A DNA stretch of 64,000 nucleotides, from contig NZ_JABDMV010000050.1 in assembly GCF_013001275.1 (NCBI RefSeq), forward strand, positions 20,904-84,903, read 5' to 3'. Both the position numbers and the translations under genes were made by a program. Positions 7,503-17,337 of this stretch are shown piece by piece. The DNA is from Flaviramulus sp. GTDB lineage: Bacteria > Bacteroidota > Bacteroidia > Flavobacteriales > Flavobacteriaceae. The notes beneath the pieces are model-generated. The model was not told where the DNA came from and ran no database searches. It saw only the letters and a list, made by a program, of their open reading frames with translations. Position 1 is the stretch's first letter, and the number at the start of each line of letters is the position of its first letter.

Positions 7503-8765
7503 ATGCAGAAGTACAACATTTCTAAAAGTAATTACTTTTATGCCATTGGTTTAAGTTACAAAAAAGCCGATGCTGATATTAGAGGGCACTTTAGTTTAGA
7601 CGACGATTCTAAATTAGCATTGATAAATCAAGCCAAAGAAAATAATATTGAAAGTTTAGTTATAACTTCTACTTGCAACAGAACCGAGATTTATGGTTTT
7701 GCACAACATCCTTTTGAGCTTATTCAATTGCTATGCGACAACACACGCGGTACCGTTGAAGAATTTCAAAAAGTGGCTTATATTTATAAAAACAAAGATG
7801 CTATTGCGCACATGTTTCGAGTTGGCTCTGGATTAGATAGCCAAATTCTGGGCGATTTTGAAATTATTAGTCAATTAAAAATTAGTACCAAACTTTCAAG
7901 AAAACACGGTTTATTAAATCACTTTACAGAACGGTTGGTAAATGCCGTTATTCAAGCAAGCAAGCGTATAAAAACTGAAACTAATATTTCATCTGGTGCG
8001 ACTTCAGTCTCTTTCGCGTCTGTTCAATATATTCTTAATACTGTCGAGAATGTATCCGATAAGAATATTTTACTTTTTGGAACCGGAAAAATAGGAAGAA
8101 ACACCTGTGAAAATCTTGTAAAACACACTAAAAATGAGCATATTACTTTAATAAATAGAACTAAAGGAAAGGCAGAACAAATTGCCGGAAAATTTAATTT
8201 ATTAGTAAAAGATTACGCCAATTTACAAGAAGAAATTAGTAAGTCGGATATTTTAATTGTGGCTACAGGCGCACAACGCCCAACTATTGATAAACATATT
8301 ATACAAACAAATAAATCGCTTTTAATATTAGATTTATCTATTCCTAAAAACGTCAATGAAAACGTTGACGATTTAGAGCATATCTCTTTAATTCATTTAG
8401 ATGATTTATCGAAGATAACAGATAAAACTTTAGAGGCTAGAAAGCAACATATCCCTTCCGCAGAAGCAATAATTAAAGAAGTAAAGAGTGAATTTAATAA
8501 TTGGCTTGAAACAAGAAAATTTGCTCCTACAATTAAAGCCTTGAAACATAAATTAAATGATTTTGCTACGGCAGAATTGGATACACAACGTAAAAAATTG
8601 TCTGACTTTAACGAAGTGCAAGCCGAATTAATAAGTAATAATATTATTCAAAAAATAACCAATCATTTTGCGCATCATTTAAAAGATGATAATGTTTCTA
8701 CAGACGAAAGTTTAGAACTTATTAAAAAAGTGTTCCTTTTAGAACCTTCAAAAAAAAATGTCTAA
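7503..8765 (+). CDS. hemA: Glutamyl-tRNA reductase
   Basis: A 420-aa NADPH-dependent enzyme that reduces glutamyl-tRNA to glutamate-1-semialdehyde, the first committed step of C5-pathway haem synthesis. The catalytic nucleophile is Cys58 in 'VITSTCNRTEIYG'. The Rossmann NADPH domain has 'NILLFGTGKIGRNTCENL' (about 185-205), and a C-terminal helical dimerisation domain ends the protein. Length is standard. It opens the rightward haem operon and overlaps the hemCD start by 8 bp (ATGTCTAA), indicating translational coupling. Its usual partner hemL is not in the window. Confidence 0.97.
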   Translation: MQKYNISKSNYFYAIGLSYKKADADIRGHFSLDDDSKLALINQAKENNIESLVITSTCNRTEIYGFAQHPFELIQLLCDNTRGTVEEFQKVAYIYKNKDAIAHMFRVGSGLDSQILGDFEIISQLKISTKLSRKHGLLNHFTERLVNAVIQASKRIKTETNISSGATSVSFASVQYILNTVENVSDKNILLFGTGKIGRNTCENLVKHTKNEHITLINRTKGKAEQIAGKFNLLVKDYANLQEEISKSDILIVATGAQRPTIDKHIIQTNKSLLILDLSIPKNVNENVDDLEHISLIHLDDLSKITDKTLEARKQHIPSAEAIIKEVKSEFNNWLETRKFAPTIKALKHKLNDFATAELDTQRKKLSDFNEVQAELISNNIIQKITNHFAHHLKDDNVSTDESLELIKKVFLLEPSKKNV

Positions 8766-10335
8766 AACCATAAGAATTGGTACACGTGATAGTGAATTAG
8801 CACTATGGCAAGCCAAAATAGTACAAAACCAACTCGAAAATTTAGGTCATAAAACTGAAATAGTCCCTGTAAAATCTACAGGGGATTTAGTATTAGATAA
8901 GCCTCTTTACGAAATAGGAATTACTGGGATTTTTACAAGAACTTTGGACATCGCCATGTTAAATCATGATATTGATATTGCTGTTCATTCTTTGAAAGAT
9001 GTGCCCACTGTATTGCCAAAAGGCATTATACAAGCCGCAGTTATAAAACGAGGCAATGTTAATGACACACTTATTTTTAATGACAATGAAGAGTTTTTAG
9101 GTGCAAAAAACGCCATAATAGCCACAGGCAGTTTAAGGAGACGCGCACAATGGTTAAACCGATTTCCTACACATACTATTGTTGATTTACGAGGTAATGT
9201 AAATTCACGGTTACAAAAACTAAACGATCATGAAGATTGGAACGGCGCTATTTTTGCAGCTGCCGGTATTGGACGTATAGGAATACGACCGGAAGAAGCT
9301 GTAAATTTAGATTGGATGATTCCTGCGCCAGCTCAAGGCGCTATTATGATTACTGCTTTAGAAGATGATGAATTTGTTAAAAGCGCATGCGCCGAATTAA
9401 ACCATGAAGAAACCGAAATTTGTACTACAATTGAACGCGATTTTTTAAGCAAGCTAGAAGGAGGATGTACTGCACCTATTGGGGCCTTAGCTTACATAAA
9501 AAACGAGGAAATTAATTTTAAGGGTGTTTTATTAAGTCCTGATGGTTCAAAAAGAATTGATGTAACTCGAGTTAAAAAATTGGGAGAACATCACGATATA
9601 GCACAATATTGCGCCGATTTTATTATTGAACGAGGCGGTAAACGATTAATGGACAACATTAAAAATTCAAGTAAAAAAATAAACGTGTTTTCGACTAAAT
9701 CATTTACAGAAGGTCAACGCTTATTATTTCATGAAAAAGTAGTGGCAGAAAGCACGGATTTTGTTAAAATAAGTTTGAATAGAATTCCGCCACGTTTATT
9801 AAAAAATGAGTTAAAGAATGTTATCATTACAAGTAAAAATGCAGTAGAATCTTTAACCACTAATTACTCTGCCATTGAGTTACAGTTTAAAAATATTTAC
9901 TGTGTAGGCCGCAGGACAAAACGCCTTATAGAAAACAAAATTGGAAAGGTGACCCATTCTGAAAAGAATGCAAAAAAGTTAGCTGAATATTTAGTAGAAT
10001 ATATAGATGGTTCAGAAGCAACTTACTTTTGTAGCGATATTCGGTTAGATGCTTTACCTAATGTTTTAGCAGAAAATCATATAAAAGTTAATGAAATAGA
10101 AGCCTATCAGACCAAATATGACGGAGTGAAAGTTGATGATACGGTTGAAAGTGTTATGTTTTATAGCCCATCGACAGTTGAAAGTTTTATTAAAAAAAAC
10201 AAAGGTGAATTTATAGCGTTTTGCATTGGAGAAACTACTGCTCTTGAAGCCAAAAAATATTTTGATGATGTAAGAGTGGCTAAAGTACCAACCGTAGAAA
10301 GTGTTATTGAATTAGTAAACGAACATTACGTTTAA
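8758..10335 (+). CDS. hemC-hemD: Fused porphobilinogen deaminase / uroporphyrinogen-III synthase
   Basis: A 525-aa bifunctional protein. Residues 1 to about 305 are hydroxymethylbilane synthase: 'HSLKDVP' with catalytic Asp81, the Arg-rich 'GSLRRRAQW', and cofactor-anchoring Cys237 in 'KLEGGCTAPIGA'. Residues from about 315 to 525 match the divergent HemD fold, with two Rossmann-like halves ('NVIITSKNAVESL', 'SVMFYSPSTVESF'). Converting four porphobilinogens to uroporphyrinogen III within one chain would let the unstable linear tetrapyrrole pass directly. HemD is poorly conserved, so that half rests on length, position and these motifs. It starts inside hemA and is followed 3 bp later by hemE. 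Confidence 0.9.
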   Translation: MSKTIRIGTRDSELALWQAKIVQNQLENLGHKTEIVPVKSTGDLVLDKPLYEIGITGIFTRTLDIAMLNHDIDIAVHSLKDVPTVLPKGIIQAAVIKRGNVNDTLIFNDNEEFLGAKNAIIATGSLRRRAQWLNRFPTHTIVDLRGNVNSRLQKLNDHEDWNGAIFAAAGIGRIGIRPEEAVNLDWMIPAPAQGAIMITALEDDEFVKSACAELNHEETEICTTIERDFLSKLEGGCTAPIGALAYIKNEEINFKGVLLSPDGSKRIDVTRVKKLGEHHDIAQYCADFIIERGGKRLMDNIKNSSKKINVFSTKSFTEGQRLLFHEKVVAESTDFVKISLNRIPPRLLKNELKNVIITSKNAVESLTTNYSAIELQFKNIYCVGRRTKRLIENKIGKVTHSEKNAKKLAEYLVEYIDGSEATYFCSDIRLDALPNVLAENHIKVNEIEAYQTKYDGVKVDDTVESVMFYSPSTVESFIKKNKGEFIAFCIGETTALEAKKYFDDVRVAKVPTVESVIELVNEHYV

Positions 10336-10338
10336 AAT

Positions 10339-11364
10339 ATGATTAAAAACGATTTATTTTTAAGAGCATTAAAAGGAGAAACCGTTAACCGTCCACCAGT
10401 ATGGATGATGCGTCAAGCAGGTCGCTATTTACCAGAATTTATGGCAATCAAAGAAAAATATGATTTCTTTACGCGCTGTCAAACTCCAGAATTAGCAAGC
10501 GAAATTACAGTACAACCTATTCGCAGATATGGTATGGATGCAGCTATTTTATTTTGCGATATTTTGGTAATACCTCAAGCTATGAATATTGAGGTTCAAA
10601 TGAAACCAAACTTTGGACCTTATTTACCAAATCCTATACGGACCCAAAAAGACGTGGATAATGTAATTATACCAGATGTTAAGGAAAGTCTTAATTATGT
10701 TTACGATGCGATAAAGGCGACAAAAGAAAAACTTAATGATGAAATTCCTTTAATTGGTTTTGCCGGATCGCCATGGACGATTTTATGCTATTGTGTGCAA
10801 GGACAAGGCAGTAAAAATTTTGATAAAGCCAAAGAGTTTTGCTTTACAAACCCTATTGCGGCACATCAATTATTACAAAAAATTACGAACACAACTATAG
10901 CGTATTTAAAAGAAAAAGTGAAAGCTGGATGTAATGCTGTTCAAGTTTTCGATTCGTGGGGAGGCATGCTTTCACCAACCGATTATCAAGAGTTTTCATG
11001 GCAGTATATTCAGCAAATTATACTTGCTTTAAAGGATGATGCTCCAGTGATTGCCTTCGGAAAAGGGTGCTGGTTTGCGCTAAATGAAATGTCGAAATCG
11101 GGAGCATCAGCCCTAGGTATAGATTGGACATGTTCTGCTAGGAATGCACGATATTTAACCGGTGGAAACATAACTTTACAAGGTAATTTTGATCCAACAA
11201 GATTGTTTTCACCTCCTTCAGAAATTAAAAAAATGGTTCACCAAATGATTAACGAATTTGGGAAAGATAAATATATTGTAAATCTTGGCCATGGTATTTT
11301 GCCTAACGTTCCGTTAGAACATGCTAAGGCGTTTATCGACGCCGTAAAGGAATATAATGCTTAA
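10339..11364 (+). CDS. hemE: Uroporphyrinogen decarboxylase
   Basis: A 341-aa cytoplasmic enzyme that decarboxylates the four acetate side chains of uroporphyrinogen III to give coproporphyrinogen III. The N-terminal signature '[17 protein letters not shown]' includes the substrate-binding arginines, '[14 protein letters not shown]' contains the essential Asp, and '[20 protein letters not shown]' is the C-terminal signature. Length is typical. It lies between hemCD and the EI24-domain gene, overlapping the latter by 8 bp. Confidence 0.97.
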   Translation: MIKNDLFLRALKGETVNRPPVWMMRQAGRYLPEFMAIKEKYDFFTRCQTPELASEITVQPIRRYGMDAAILFCDILVIPQAMNIEVQMKPNFGPYLPNPIRTQKDVDNVIIPDVKESLNYVYDAIKATKEKLNDEIPLIGFAGSPWTILCYCVQGQGSKNFDKAKEFCFTNPIAAHQLLQKITNTTIAYLKEKVKAGCNAVQVFDSWGGMLSPTDYQEFSWQYIQQIILALKDDAPVIAFGKGCWFALNEMSKSGASALGIDWTCSARNARYLTGGNITLQGNFDPTRLFSPPSEIKKMVHQMINEFGKDKYIVNLGHGILPNVPLEHAKAFIDAVKEYNA

Positions 11365-12112
11365 AAATATAACATTAGGAATCAAAGCATACTTTGGGGC
11401 TTTTAGTTTAATTTCAAAATTAAAGCTCTGGAAATTCTTTGTAATTCCTATGGTTATCAGTTTAGTAACTGCCATTGTTATTTTTAGTTCAGCTTATACA
11501 CTATCAGATAATATTGGTAGTTTTATTTCTAAAATATGGGATTGGGATTGGGGAAAAGAAACCTTTTCTACAATTAGTAATTTTATTGGTGGTTTAATAA
11601 TCATAGTAATTGGTCTAATCCTTTTCAAGCACATCATTATGGCACTGTCTGCACCGTTTATGAGTCCGGTTTCAGAAAAAATTGAAGCACATTTAACTGG
11701 AAACTTACCACATTCGAGTAGAGATACTTCGTTTATGCAACAACTATGGCGAGGTATCAAAATAAACGGCAGAAACTTAATAATGGAATTGCTTTTAACT
11801 ATTCCTATTTTACTTTTAAAGTTTATTCCTGTGGTCAATATCTTTTCAACTATTTTATTATTTATCGTGCAAGCGTATTATGCTGGTTTTGGTAATATGG
11901 ACTATACTTTAGAGCGACATTTCAAATACTCCGATAGTATTAAATTTGTTCGTAAACATCGGGGCTTAGCCATTGGAAATGGTGCTGTTTTCATATTATT
12001 TTTACTAATACCACTTGTAGGTGTTATTTTAGTTTTACCACTTTCAGTAACTGCGGCAACTTTAAAAACTGTAGAAGCTTTAGAAATAAAAACTGATGAG
12101 TTACATGCTTAG
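11357..12112 (+). CDS. EI24 (CysZ-like) domain membrane protein
   Basis: A 251-aa multi-pass membrane protein of the EI24 superfamily, which includes bacterial CysZ. Hydrophobic helices occur at about 24-46, 74-98, 135-170 and 200-230. The charged loop '[13 protein letters not shown]' and '[15 protein letters not shown]' near the middle fit the family. CysZ imports sulfate, but nothing here points to sulfur metabolism. Its conserved seat inside a haem operon, overlapping hemE by 8 bp, suggests a membrane step tied to tetrapyrroles or iron, which is inference only. Confidence 0.8.
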   Translation: MLKNITLGIKAYFGAFSLISKLKLWKFFVIPMVISLVTAIVIFSSAYTLSDNIGSFISKIWDWDWGKETFSTISNFIGGLIIIVIGLILFKHIIMALSAPFMSPVSEKIEAHLTGNLPHSSRDTSFMQQLWRGIKINGRNLIMELLLTIPILLLKFIPVVNIFSTILLFIVQAYYAGFGNMDYTLERHFKYSDSIKFVRKHRGLAIGNGAVFILFLLIPLVGVILVLPLSVTAATLKTVEALEIKTDELHA

Positions 12113-12644
12113 TTTCAACAACTTCAATATTGAGCCTATTCTAATTCAAGATGCTTGGAATTTATGTGATTTTATAATTGCTAATGAAGATAGGTTAAAG
12201 CGATTTTTTCCTTTAACTATAAAAGAAAACTTAACTCCAGATTTATCTAAAATTTTTGTTGAAAAAAAAGTAAAAGAATTCGAATTAAAAAAAGAATTTC
12301 TTTTCACAATAAAAGAAAAGACGACTAACAAATTAGTTGGGTTAGTATATTTAAAAGAACTTGATTGGGATAAAAAACAAGGAGAGATTGCCTATTGTAT
12401 TGGTTATGAATATGAGGGTAAAGGCATTACTACAAACGCTGTTACAACTTTATCTGATTATGCTTTTGAATACGTCGGTTTAAAAACGTTACAAATTATA
12501 GCCCACAAAAATAATATAGCAAGTATAAAAGTTGCTGAAAACTGTAATTTTGCTTGGATTAAAACACTTAAAAAAGGATTTACGCCACCAAATGAAAATC
12601 CTTTAGATATGGAGTTATATGAGCTATACTATGATTTTGAATAA
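12105..12644 (+). CDS. GNAT-family N-acetyltransferase
   Basis: A 179-aa acetyltransferase of the RimJ/RimL-like GNAT group. The strand 'TNKLVGLVYLKELD', the 'GEIAYCIGYEYEGKGITTNAV' segment (acetyl-CoA pyrophosphate-binding loop) and 'LKTLQIIAHKNNIASIKVAENCNF' are typical. The ATG at 12105 gives an 8-bp overlap with the preceding stop; an ATG at 12096 is also possible. The substrate could be a ribosomal or other N-terminal amine or a small molecule, and cannot be told from the sequence. It lies 3 bp before hemF. Confidence 0.85.
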   Translation: MLSFNNFNIEPILIQDAWNLCDFIIANEDRLKRFFPLTIKENLTPDLSKIFVEKKVKEFELKKEFLFTIKEKTTNKLVGLVYLKELDWDKKQGEIAYCIGYEYEGKGITTNAVTTLSDYAFEYVGLKTLQIIAHKNNIASIKVAENCNFAWIKTLKKGFTPPNENPLDMELYELYYDFE

Positions 12645-12647
12645 TTT

Positions 12648-13556
12648 ATGAAAGATAAATTTTACCAATACATACAGAATTTACAAGATAGGATCACATC
12701 TAAACTTGAGGCTGTTGACGGGCTTGCAAAATTTAAAGAAGATGTTTGGGAGCGACCCGAAGGTGGCGGTGGACGAACACGTGTAATTGAAAACGGCAAT
12801 GTTATTGAAAAAGGCGGTGTTAATATATCAGGTGTTCATGGCAAGCTTCCAAAATCTATGCAAACGTATTTTAATGTTGGTGATGTTGACTTTTTTGCGT
12901 GTGGTTTAAGCTTGGTTTTACATCCAAAAAACCCCATGGTTCCAACAGTACATGCTAACTGGCGCTATTTTGAAATGTATGATAAAAATGGAGGTATTAT
13001 TGATAGCTGGTTTGGTGGCGGACAAGATTTAACTCCGTATTATTTGTTTGAAGAAGATGCAAAGCACTTTCATCAAACCTGTAAAACCGCTTGCGATAAA
13101 CATAGGCCTGAATTTTATTTAAATTACAAAAAACGTTGTGATGAATACTTTTACAACGCACACCGTAATGAAGGTAGAGGTATCGGCGGCTTGTTTTTTG
13201 ATTATTGTAAAACTTCAGAAAATATGTCCATGCAAAAATGGTATAATTTTGTAACAGAAGTTGGTGATAGTTTCTTAGAAGCTTATGTTCCAATAGTTGA
13301 GAAACGAAAAGATCTACCTTATACAAAAGCACACCGCAATTGGCAAGAAATTAGACGTGGAAGGTATGTGGAATTTAATTTAGTTCACGATAAAGGCACG
13401 CTTTTCGGCCTTAAAACAAATGGTCGGATTGAAAGTATTTTAATGAGTTTACCACCACATGTCCAATGGGTCTATAATCATGAGCCAATAGCCGGTAGTG
13501 AAGAAGAAAAATTAATAGAAGTATTAAAAAATCCAGTAAATTGGATCACTAAATAA
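12648..13556 (+). CDS. hemF: Oxygen-dependent coproporphyrinogen III oxidase
   Basis: A 302-aa enzyme that converts coproporphyrinogen III to protoporphyrinogen IX using O2. Family signatures are abundant: 'ERPEGGGGRTRVIENG', 'HANWRYFEMYD', 'WFGGGQDLTPYYLFEEDAKHF', 'GRGIGGLFFDY' and 'RRGRYVEFNLVHDKGTLFGL'. The conserved His and Asp residues of these blocks are all there. Length is normal. Choosing HemF over the radical-SAM HemN fits an aerobic organism; no hemN is in the window. It is followed 8 bp later by hemB. Confidence 0.97.
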   Translation: MKDKFYQYIQNLQDRITSKLEAVDGLAKFKEDVWERPEGGGGRTRVIENGNVIEKGGVNISGVHGKLPKSMQTYFNVGDVDFFACGLSLVLHPKNPMVPTVHANWRYFEMYDKNGGIIDSWFGGGQDLTPYYLFEEDAKHFHQTCKTACDKHRPEFYLNYKKRCDEYFYNAHRNEGRGIGGLFFDYCKTSENMSMQKWYNFVTEVGDSFLEAYVPIVEKRKDLPYTKAHRNWQEIRRGRYVEFNLVHDKGTLFGLKTNGRIESILMSLPPHVQWVYNHEPIAGSEEEKLIEVLKNPVNWITK

Positions 13557-13564
13557 AAAAAATC

Positions 13565-14554
13565 ATGTTTCCACTAAAAAGAAATCGAAGATTACGAGCT
13601 AACGATGCTATTCGCAGTTTAGTTCGTGAAACCATAATAACGCCAAACGATTTTTTAGTACCACTTTTTGTTGTGGAAGGTAAGGGTGTGAAAGATGAAA
13701 TTCCGTCAATGCCCAATTACTTTCGTTATAGTTTAGATTTGCTTGAAAATGAAGTAAAAGAACTTTGGATGCTTGGTTTAAAATCGGTGTTACTATTTGT
13801 TAAAGTACCAGACAATTTAAAAGACAACAAAGGCACTGAAGCATTAAACCCAAACGGATTGATGCAGCGCGCAATTAAAACTGTTAAAAATGCATGTCCA
13901 GAGATGTTGGTTATGACTGACGTGGCATTAGACCCTTACTCGGCTTACGGACACGACGGAATCATTGAAAATGGGCAAATTTTAAATGATGAAACTTCTG
14001 AAGTTTTAGCCGCAATGAGTCTTTCTCACGCAGAGTCAGGAGCTAATTTTGTGGCGCCTAGCGATATGATGGATGGACGCATTTTAACTATTCGCGAAGC
14101 TTTAGAAGACGAAGGATTTATTAACACAGGCATTATGAGTTATTCTGCAAAATACGCATCTGCTTTTTATGGCCCATTCCGTGATGCATTAGATTCTGCG
14201 CCCGTAAATTTAGTTGATATTCCAAAAGACAAAAAAACATATCAAATGGATTATGCTAATCGTTTTGAAGCCATTAAAGAAACCGAAATGGATATTGACG
14301 AAGGAGCTGATATTGTAATGGTAAAACCAGGATTGTGTTATTTAGATATTGTTAGAGAAATAAAAAATGAAGTTGATGTTCCTGTTGCAGTATACCAGGT
14401 TTCTGGCGAATATGCTATGTTAAAAGCCGCAGCCGAAAAAGGTTGGCTAGAACATGATGCTGTTATGATGGAACAAATCAGCGCCATTAAGCGAGCAGGT
14501 GCCGATATCATAGCTAGTTATTTTGCAAAAGATGTTGTTAAATTGATTTCGTAA
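13565..14554 (+). CDS. hemB: Delta-aminolevulinic acid dehydratase, Mg-type
   Basis: A 329-aa enzyme that condenses two 5-aminolevulinates to porphobilinogen. The Schiff-base lysines lie in 'SYSAKYASAFYGPFRDA' and 'DIVMVKPGLCYLD'. The metal-switch segment reads 'DVALDPYSAYGHDG': the three cysteines of zinc enzymes are replaced by Ala, Asp and Asp, so this is the magnesium-dependent type. It is the last haem gene of the rightward run; a CNNM/CBS gene follows after 26 bp. Confidence 0.97.
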   Translation: MFPLKRNRRLRANDAIRSLVRETIITPNDFLVPLFVVEGKGVKDEIPSMPNYFRYSLDLLENEVKELWMLGLKSVLLFVKVPDNLKDNKGTEALNPNGLMQRAIKTVKNACPEMLVMTDVALDPYSAYGHDGIIENGQILNDETSEVLAAMSLSHAESGANFVAPSDMMDGRILTIREALEDEGFINTGIMSYSAKYASAFYGPFRDALDSAPVNLVDIPKDKKTYQMDYANRFEAIKETEMDIDEGADIVMVKPGLCYLDIVREIKNEVDVPVAVYQVSGEYAMLKAAAEKGWLEHDAVMMEQISAIKRAGADIIASYFAKDVVKLIS

Positions 14555-14580
14555 ATTAGCACTCAACAAAAATCATTTGA

Positions 14581-15666
14581 ATGAGTACATTAATTTTTTG
14601 GGCAACAATTTCTATTTTCTTTTCTTTTTTATGTTCCATTCTTGAAGCCGTATTATTAAGTGTTACACCTACTTTTATTAATGTTAAAAAGCAGGAAAAT
14701 AAAGAGTATGCTTCAACATTAGAATCTTTAAAAAAAGATGTTGACAAACCCCTTATAGCAATACTTACTTTAAACACCATCGCCCACACTTTGGGTGCTA
14801 TGATGGTGGGTATTGAGGCAGAAAAATTACCTATTAAAATTGAGTTGTTCGGTATCAATACAGTCGGCATCGTGTCTGCAATAATGACTTTTTTAATATT
14901 GGTTGCTTCTGAAATTATTCCAAAAACTATAGGTGCAACATACTGGAAAAAACTTGCTAATTTTACTTCAAAAGCTTTAACTGTTTTAATATTTCCGCTT
15001 AAATGGACAGGGATTTTATGGCTATTACAGCTCACAACCAAACTAATTGGTGGCCAAGGGCACGGTAGTGTTTTAAGTAGAGAAAGCTTTATGGTTATGA
15101 CAGATATGGCGCATGAAGAAGGTGTGTTTCATGAAAATGAAAGTAAAATAATAAAGAATTTATTAACCTTTAAGGATGTGTTTGCGAAAGATGTTATGAC
15201 GCCACGAACCGTGATGCAAGCTGAAGATGAAAACACAACAATTGAAGATTTTTTTAATCGTAATATGAATCTTCGTTTTTCAAGAATTCCAATTTACTCA
15301 GATAATCCAGACAATATAAAAGGCCTCGTCTTAAAAGATGAAATCTTTAAGGAAATGGCATTAGATAATGGTGCAAAAAAACTATCAGAATTAAAACGAA
15401 ATATTATAATAGTTGAAAGAAATTTACCTATCCCGAAATTGTTTGAACAATTAATTCAGACAAGAAATCATATGGCTTTGGTAGTTGATGAATATGGTTC
15501 AGTTAGTGGTTTGGTTACCATGGAAGACGTAATTGAAACCTTGTTAGGATTAGAAATTATGGACGAAAGCGATAATGTGTCAGATTTGCAACATTTGGCT
15601 AGAAAAAGCTGGGAAGCACGAGCTAAAAAACTAGGCATTTTAGATGACTCTAAACCTAAAAACTAA
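14581..15666 (+). CDS. CNNM/CBS-domain membrane transporter (HlyC/CorC group)
   Basis: A 361-aa protein with an N-terminal DUF21 (CNNM) membrane domain. Hydrophobic helices span about 4-26, 60-80, 92-118 and 130-155, and 'EIIPKTIG' is the family motif. A paired CBS domain follows (about 200-325), with 'VMTPRTVM' and 'VDEYGSVSGLVTMEDVIETLLG'. The usual C-terminal CorC_HlyC domain is absent; the chain ends soon after CBS2. Relatives extrude Mg2+/Co2+ or confer resistance to them. It sits directly before ogt (adjacent stop and start). Confidence 0.9.
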   Translation: MSTLIFWATISIFFSFLCSILEAVLLSVTPTFINVKKQENKEYASTLESLKKDVDKPLIAILTLNTIAHTLGAMMVGIEAEKLPIKIELFGINTVGIVSAIMTFLILVASEIIPKTIGATYWKKLANFTSKALTVLIFPLKWTGILWLLQLTTKLIGGQGHGSVLSRESFMVMTDMAHEEGVFHENESKIIKNLLTFKDVFAKDVMTPRTVMQAEDENTTIEDFFNRNMNLRFSRIPIYSDNPDNIKGLVLKDEIFKEMALDNGAKKLSELKRNIIIVERNLPIPKLFEQLIQTRNHMALVVDEYGSVSGLVTMEDVIETLLGLEIMDESDNVSDLQHLARKSWEARAKKLGILDDSKPKN

Positions 15667-16140
15667 ATGGAAACCTGTATTATCAATTCTCCTTTAGGCT
15701 TTACTAAAATAGTTGGTGATTTAGCAGGTATTACATCCGTAACTGTTCTTAATTCAGAAGAAAAAATAACGGATATTATCCCTGTGGAACTAGAAGATTG
15801 TATTATTCAACTGAATCAATATTTTGAAGGAAAACGTAAAAATTTCAATCTTAAATTAAATCCTCAGGGCACGGATTTTCAAAAAAAAGTATGGCAACTT
15901 TTAGAAAAAATCCCATTTGGAAAAACCCTTTCTTATCTAGATTTATCAAAACATTTGGGCGACATAAAAGCCATTCGAGCTGTTGCTAATGCCAATGGTA
16001 AAAACCCAATTTGGATTATTGTACCATGCCATCGTGTAATTGGGAGTGATGGTAGTTTAACCGGTTATGCTGGCGGGTTACATCGTAAACAATGGTTATT
16101 GGAACATGAAAGTCCTTATAGACAACAATCATTATTTTAG
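15667..16140 (+). CDS. ogt: Methylated-DNA--protein-cysteine methyltransferase
   Basis: A 157-aa suicide repair enzyme that moves the alkyl group from O6-alkylguanine to its own cysteine. The acceptor Cys121 lies in the invariant 'IIVPCHRVIGSDGSLTGYAGG'. 'FQKKVWQLLEKIPFGKTLSY' (about 71-90) is the DNA-binding helix-turn-helix, and 'RAVANANGKNP' carries the arginine finger and Asn hinge. The start codon follows the CNNM stop with no gap. No Ada domain is fused, so it is a constitutive Ogt-type protein. Confidence 0.96.
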   Translation: METCIINSPLGFTKIVGDLAGITSVTVLNSEEKITDIIPVELEDCIIQLNQYFEGKRKNFNLKLNPQGTDFQKKVWQLLEKIPFGKTLSYLDLSKHLGDIKAIRAVANANGKNPIWIIVPCHRVIGSDGSLTGYAGGLHRKQWLLEHESPYRQQSLF

Positions 16141-16191
16141 GATTAAAACTTAAAATATTTACTATATTTAATTTAACTAAATTAATTTTAA

Positions 16192-17337
16192 ATGAAATTA
16201 TTGAAACAACCTCTCAAATGGTTCCTAATTATTATAGGGTCATCTTTCCTTTTACTTTACTTATTTGACTATGACTACATTTTAAAAGGAGTTAGAGTGG
16301 TCTATTTTACTGGACATAATACCGCTTTTATTGATGACTATCCATATTTTGAAAATGATATTATACAAAAAGGAAGTGATGCTAGTCCATGGCCAAATCA
16401 TTCGGCTTACAACTCTGTTAATGAAACTAAAAAACTTTCTGAGGTGAATAAAGATTGGGGGACAGTTGCGTTTCTCATCATTAAAAATGATAGTATTTGG
16501 TTTGAAAATTATTATGATGGTTTTAATGATGCCTCATTAACAAATTCATTTTCAATGGCTAAAAGTATAACGTCGGCACTATTGGGAAAAGCAATAATGG
16601 ATGGATATATTAAAAGTCTTGATCAACCAATTAGTGACTATTATCCCGAATATTCTTATTCGAAAACAACAGTTGGGGACTTAGCATCAATGGCATCAGG
16701 ATTGGATTGGGTAGAACACTATACAAGCCCTTTTTCAATAACAGCAAGGGCGAATTATGATGATGATTTGGCAGAAACTATTTTAAATCAAAAAGTGATT
16801 AAAACCCCCGGAAAAGAATTTGAGTATCTAAGTGGAAGCACTCAATTGTTGGGAATGATTATTCAAAAAGCAACTGGGAAAACATTAGCAAATTATCTGT
16901 CAGAAAAATTCTGGCAACCTCTGGGAGCCACTAATGATGCTTTATGGCAATTAGATGATGATGAAAATAAATTAGCCAAAGCTTTTTGCTGTATATCAAG
17001 TAATGCAAAAGATTTTGCTCGTTTTGGTAAATTATACAAAGACTATGGAAAATGGAATGGAAAACAATTATTAGATTCTTCCTTTGTAGCGAAGTCTATT
17101 ACACCAAGATTTAAAGAAAGCCCACAGTATGGCTATGGTTGGTGGTTAAAAAATATTGGAAACAAACATTTTTTTATGATGCGTGGACATCTTGGACAAT
17201 ATGTTATTGTAGAACCTAATGATAATGTTATTATTGTTCGTTTAGGACATAGGAAATCGCCAGATGAAGGCATCGGACACTTTACAGAAGATATCACTCT
17301 GTATATAGAAGAGGCTTATAAAATGTTGGGAAAATGA
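16192..17337 (+). CDS. Serine hydrolase, class C beta-lactamase family
   Basis: A 381-aa membrane-anchored hydrolase: an N-terminal TM segment (about 9-26) and a beta-lactamase/PBP4*-type domain. The SxxK nucleophile is Ser121-Met-Ala-Lys124. The Tyr motif is probably the Tyr in 'FEYLSGSTQLLG', and the third motif is the HxG-like 'RGHLGQY' instead of KTG. 'ASMASGLDW' and 'GYGWWLKN' are also family-like. Such proteins range from esterases to D-amino-acid peptidases; a real beta-lactamase is unlikely. It ends in a 4-bp ATGA overlap with the exonuclease gene. Confidence 0.9.
   Translation: MKLLKQPLKWFLIIIGSSFLLLYLFDYDYILKGVRVVYFTGHNTAFIDDYPYFENDIIQKGSDASPWPNHSAYNSVNETKKLSEVNKDWGTVAFLIIKNDSIWFENYYDGFNDASLTNSFSMAKSITSALLGKAIMDGYIKSLDQPISDYYPEYSYSKTTVGDLASMASGLDWVEHYTSPFSITARANYDDDLAETILNQKVIKTPGKEFEYLSGSTQLLGMIIQKATGKTLANYLSEKFWQPLGATNDALWQLDDDENKLAKAFCCISSNAKDFARFGKLYKDYGKWNGKQLLDSSFVAKSITPRFKESPQYGYGWWLKNIGNKHFFMMRGHLGQYVIVEPNDNVIIVRLGHRKSPDEGIGHFTEDITLYIEEAYKMLGK

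Noticed and set aside
12997..13332. Antisense ORF of 111 codons within hemF
   Set aside because: The hemF frame is highly conserved; the antisense frame has no recognised features or promoter.
14556..15041. Antisense ORF of 161 codons over the CNNM gene start
   Set aside because: The CNNM frame has clear domain signatures; the opposite frame does not.
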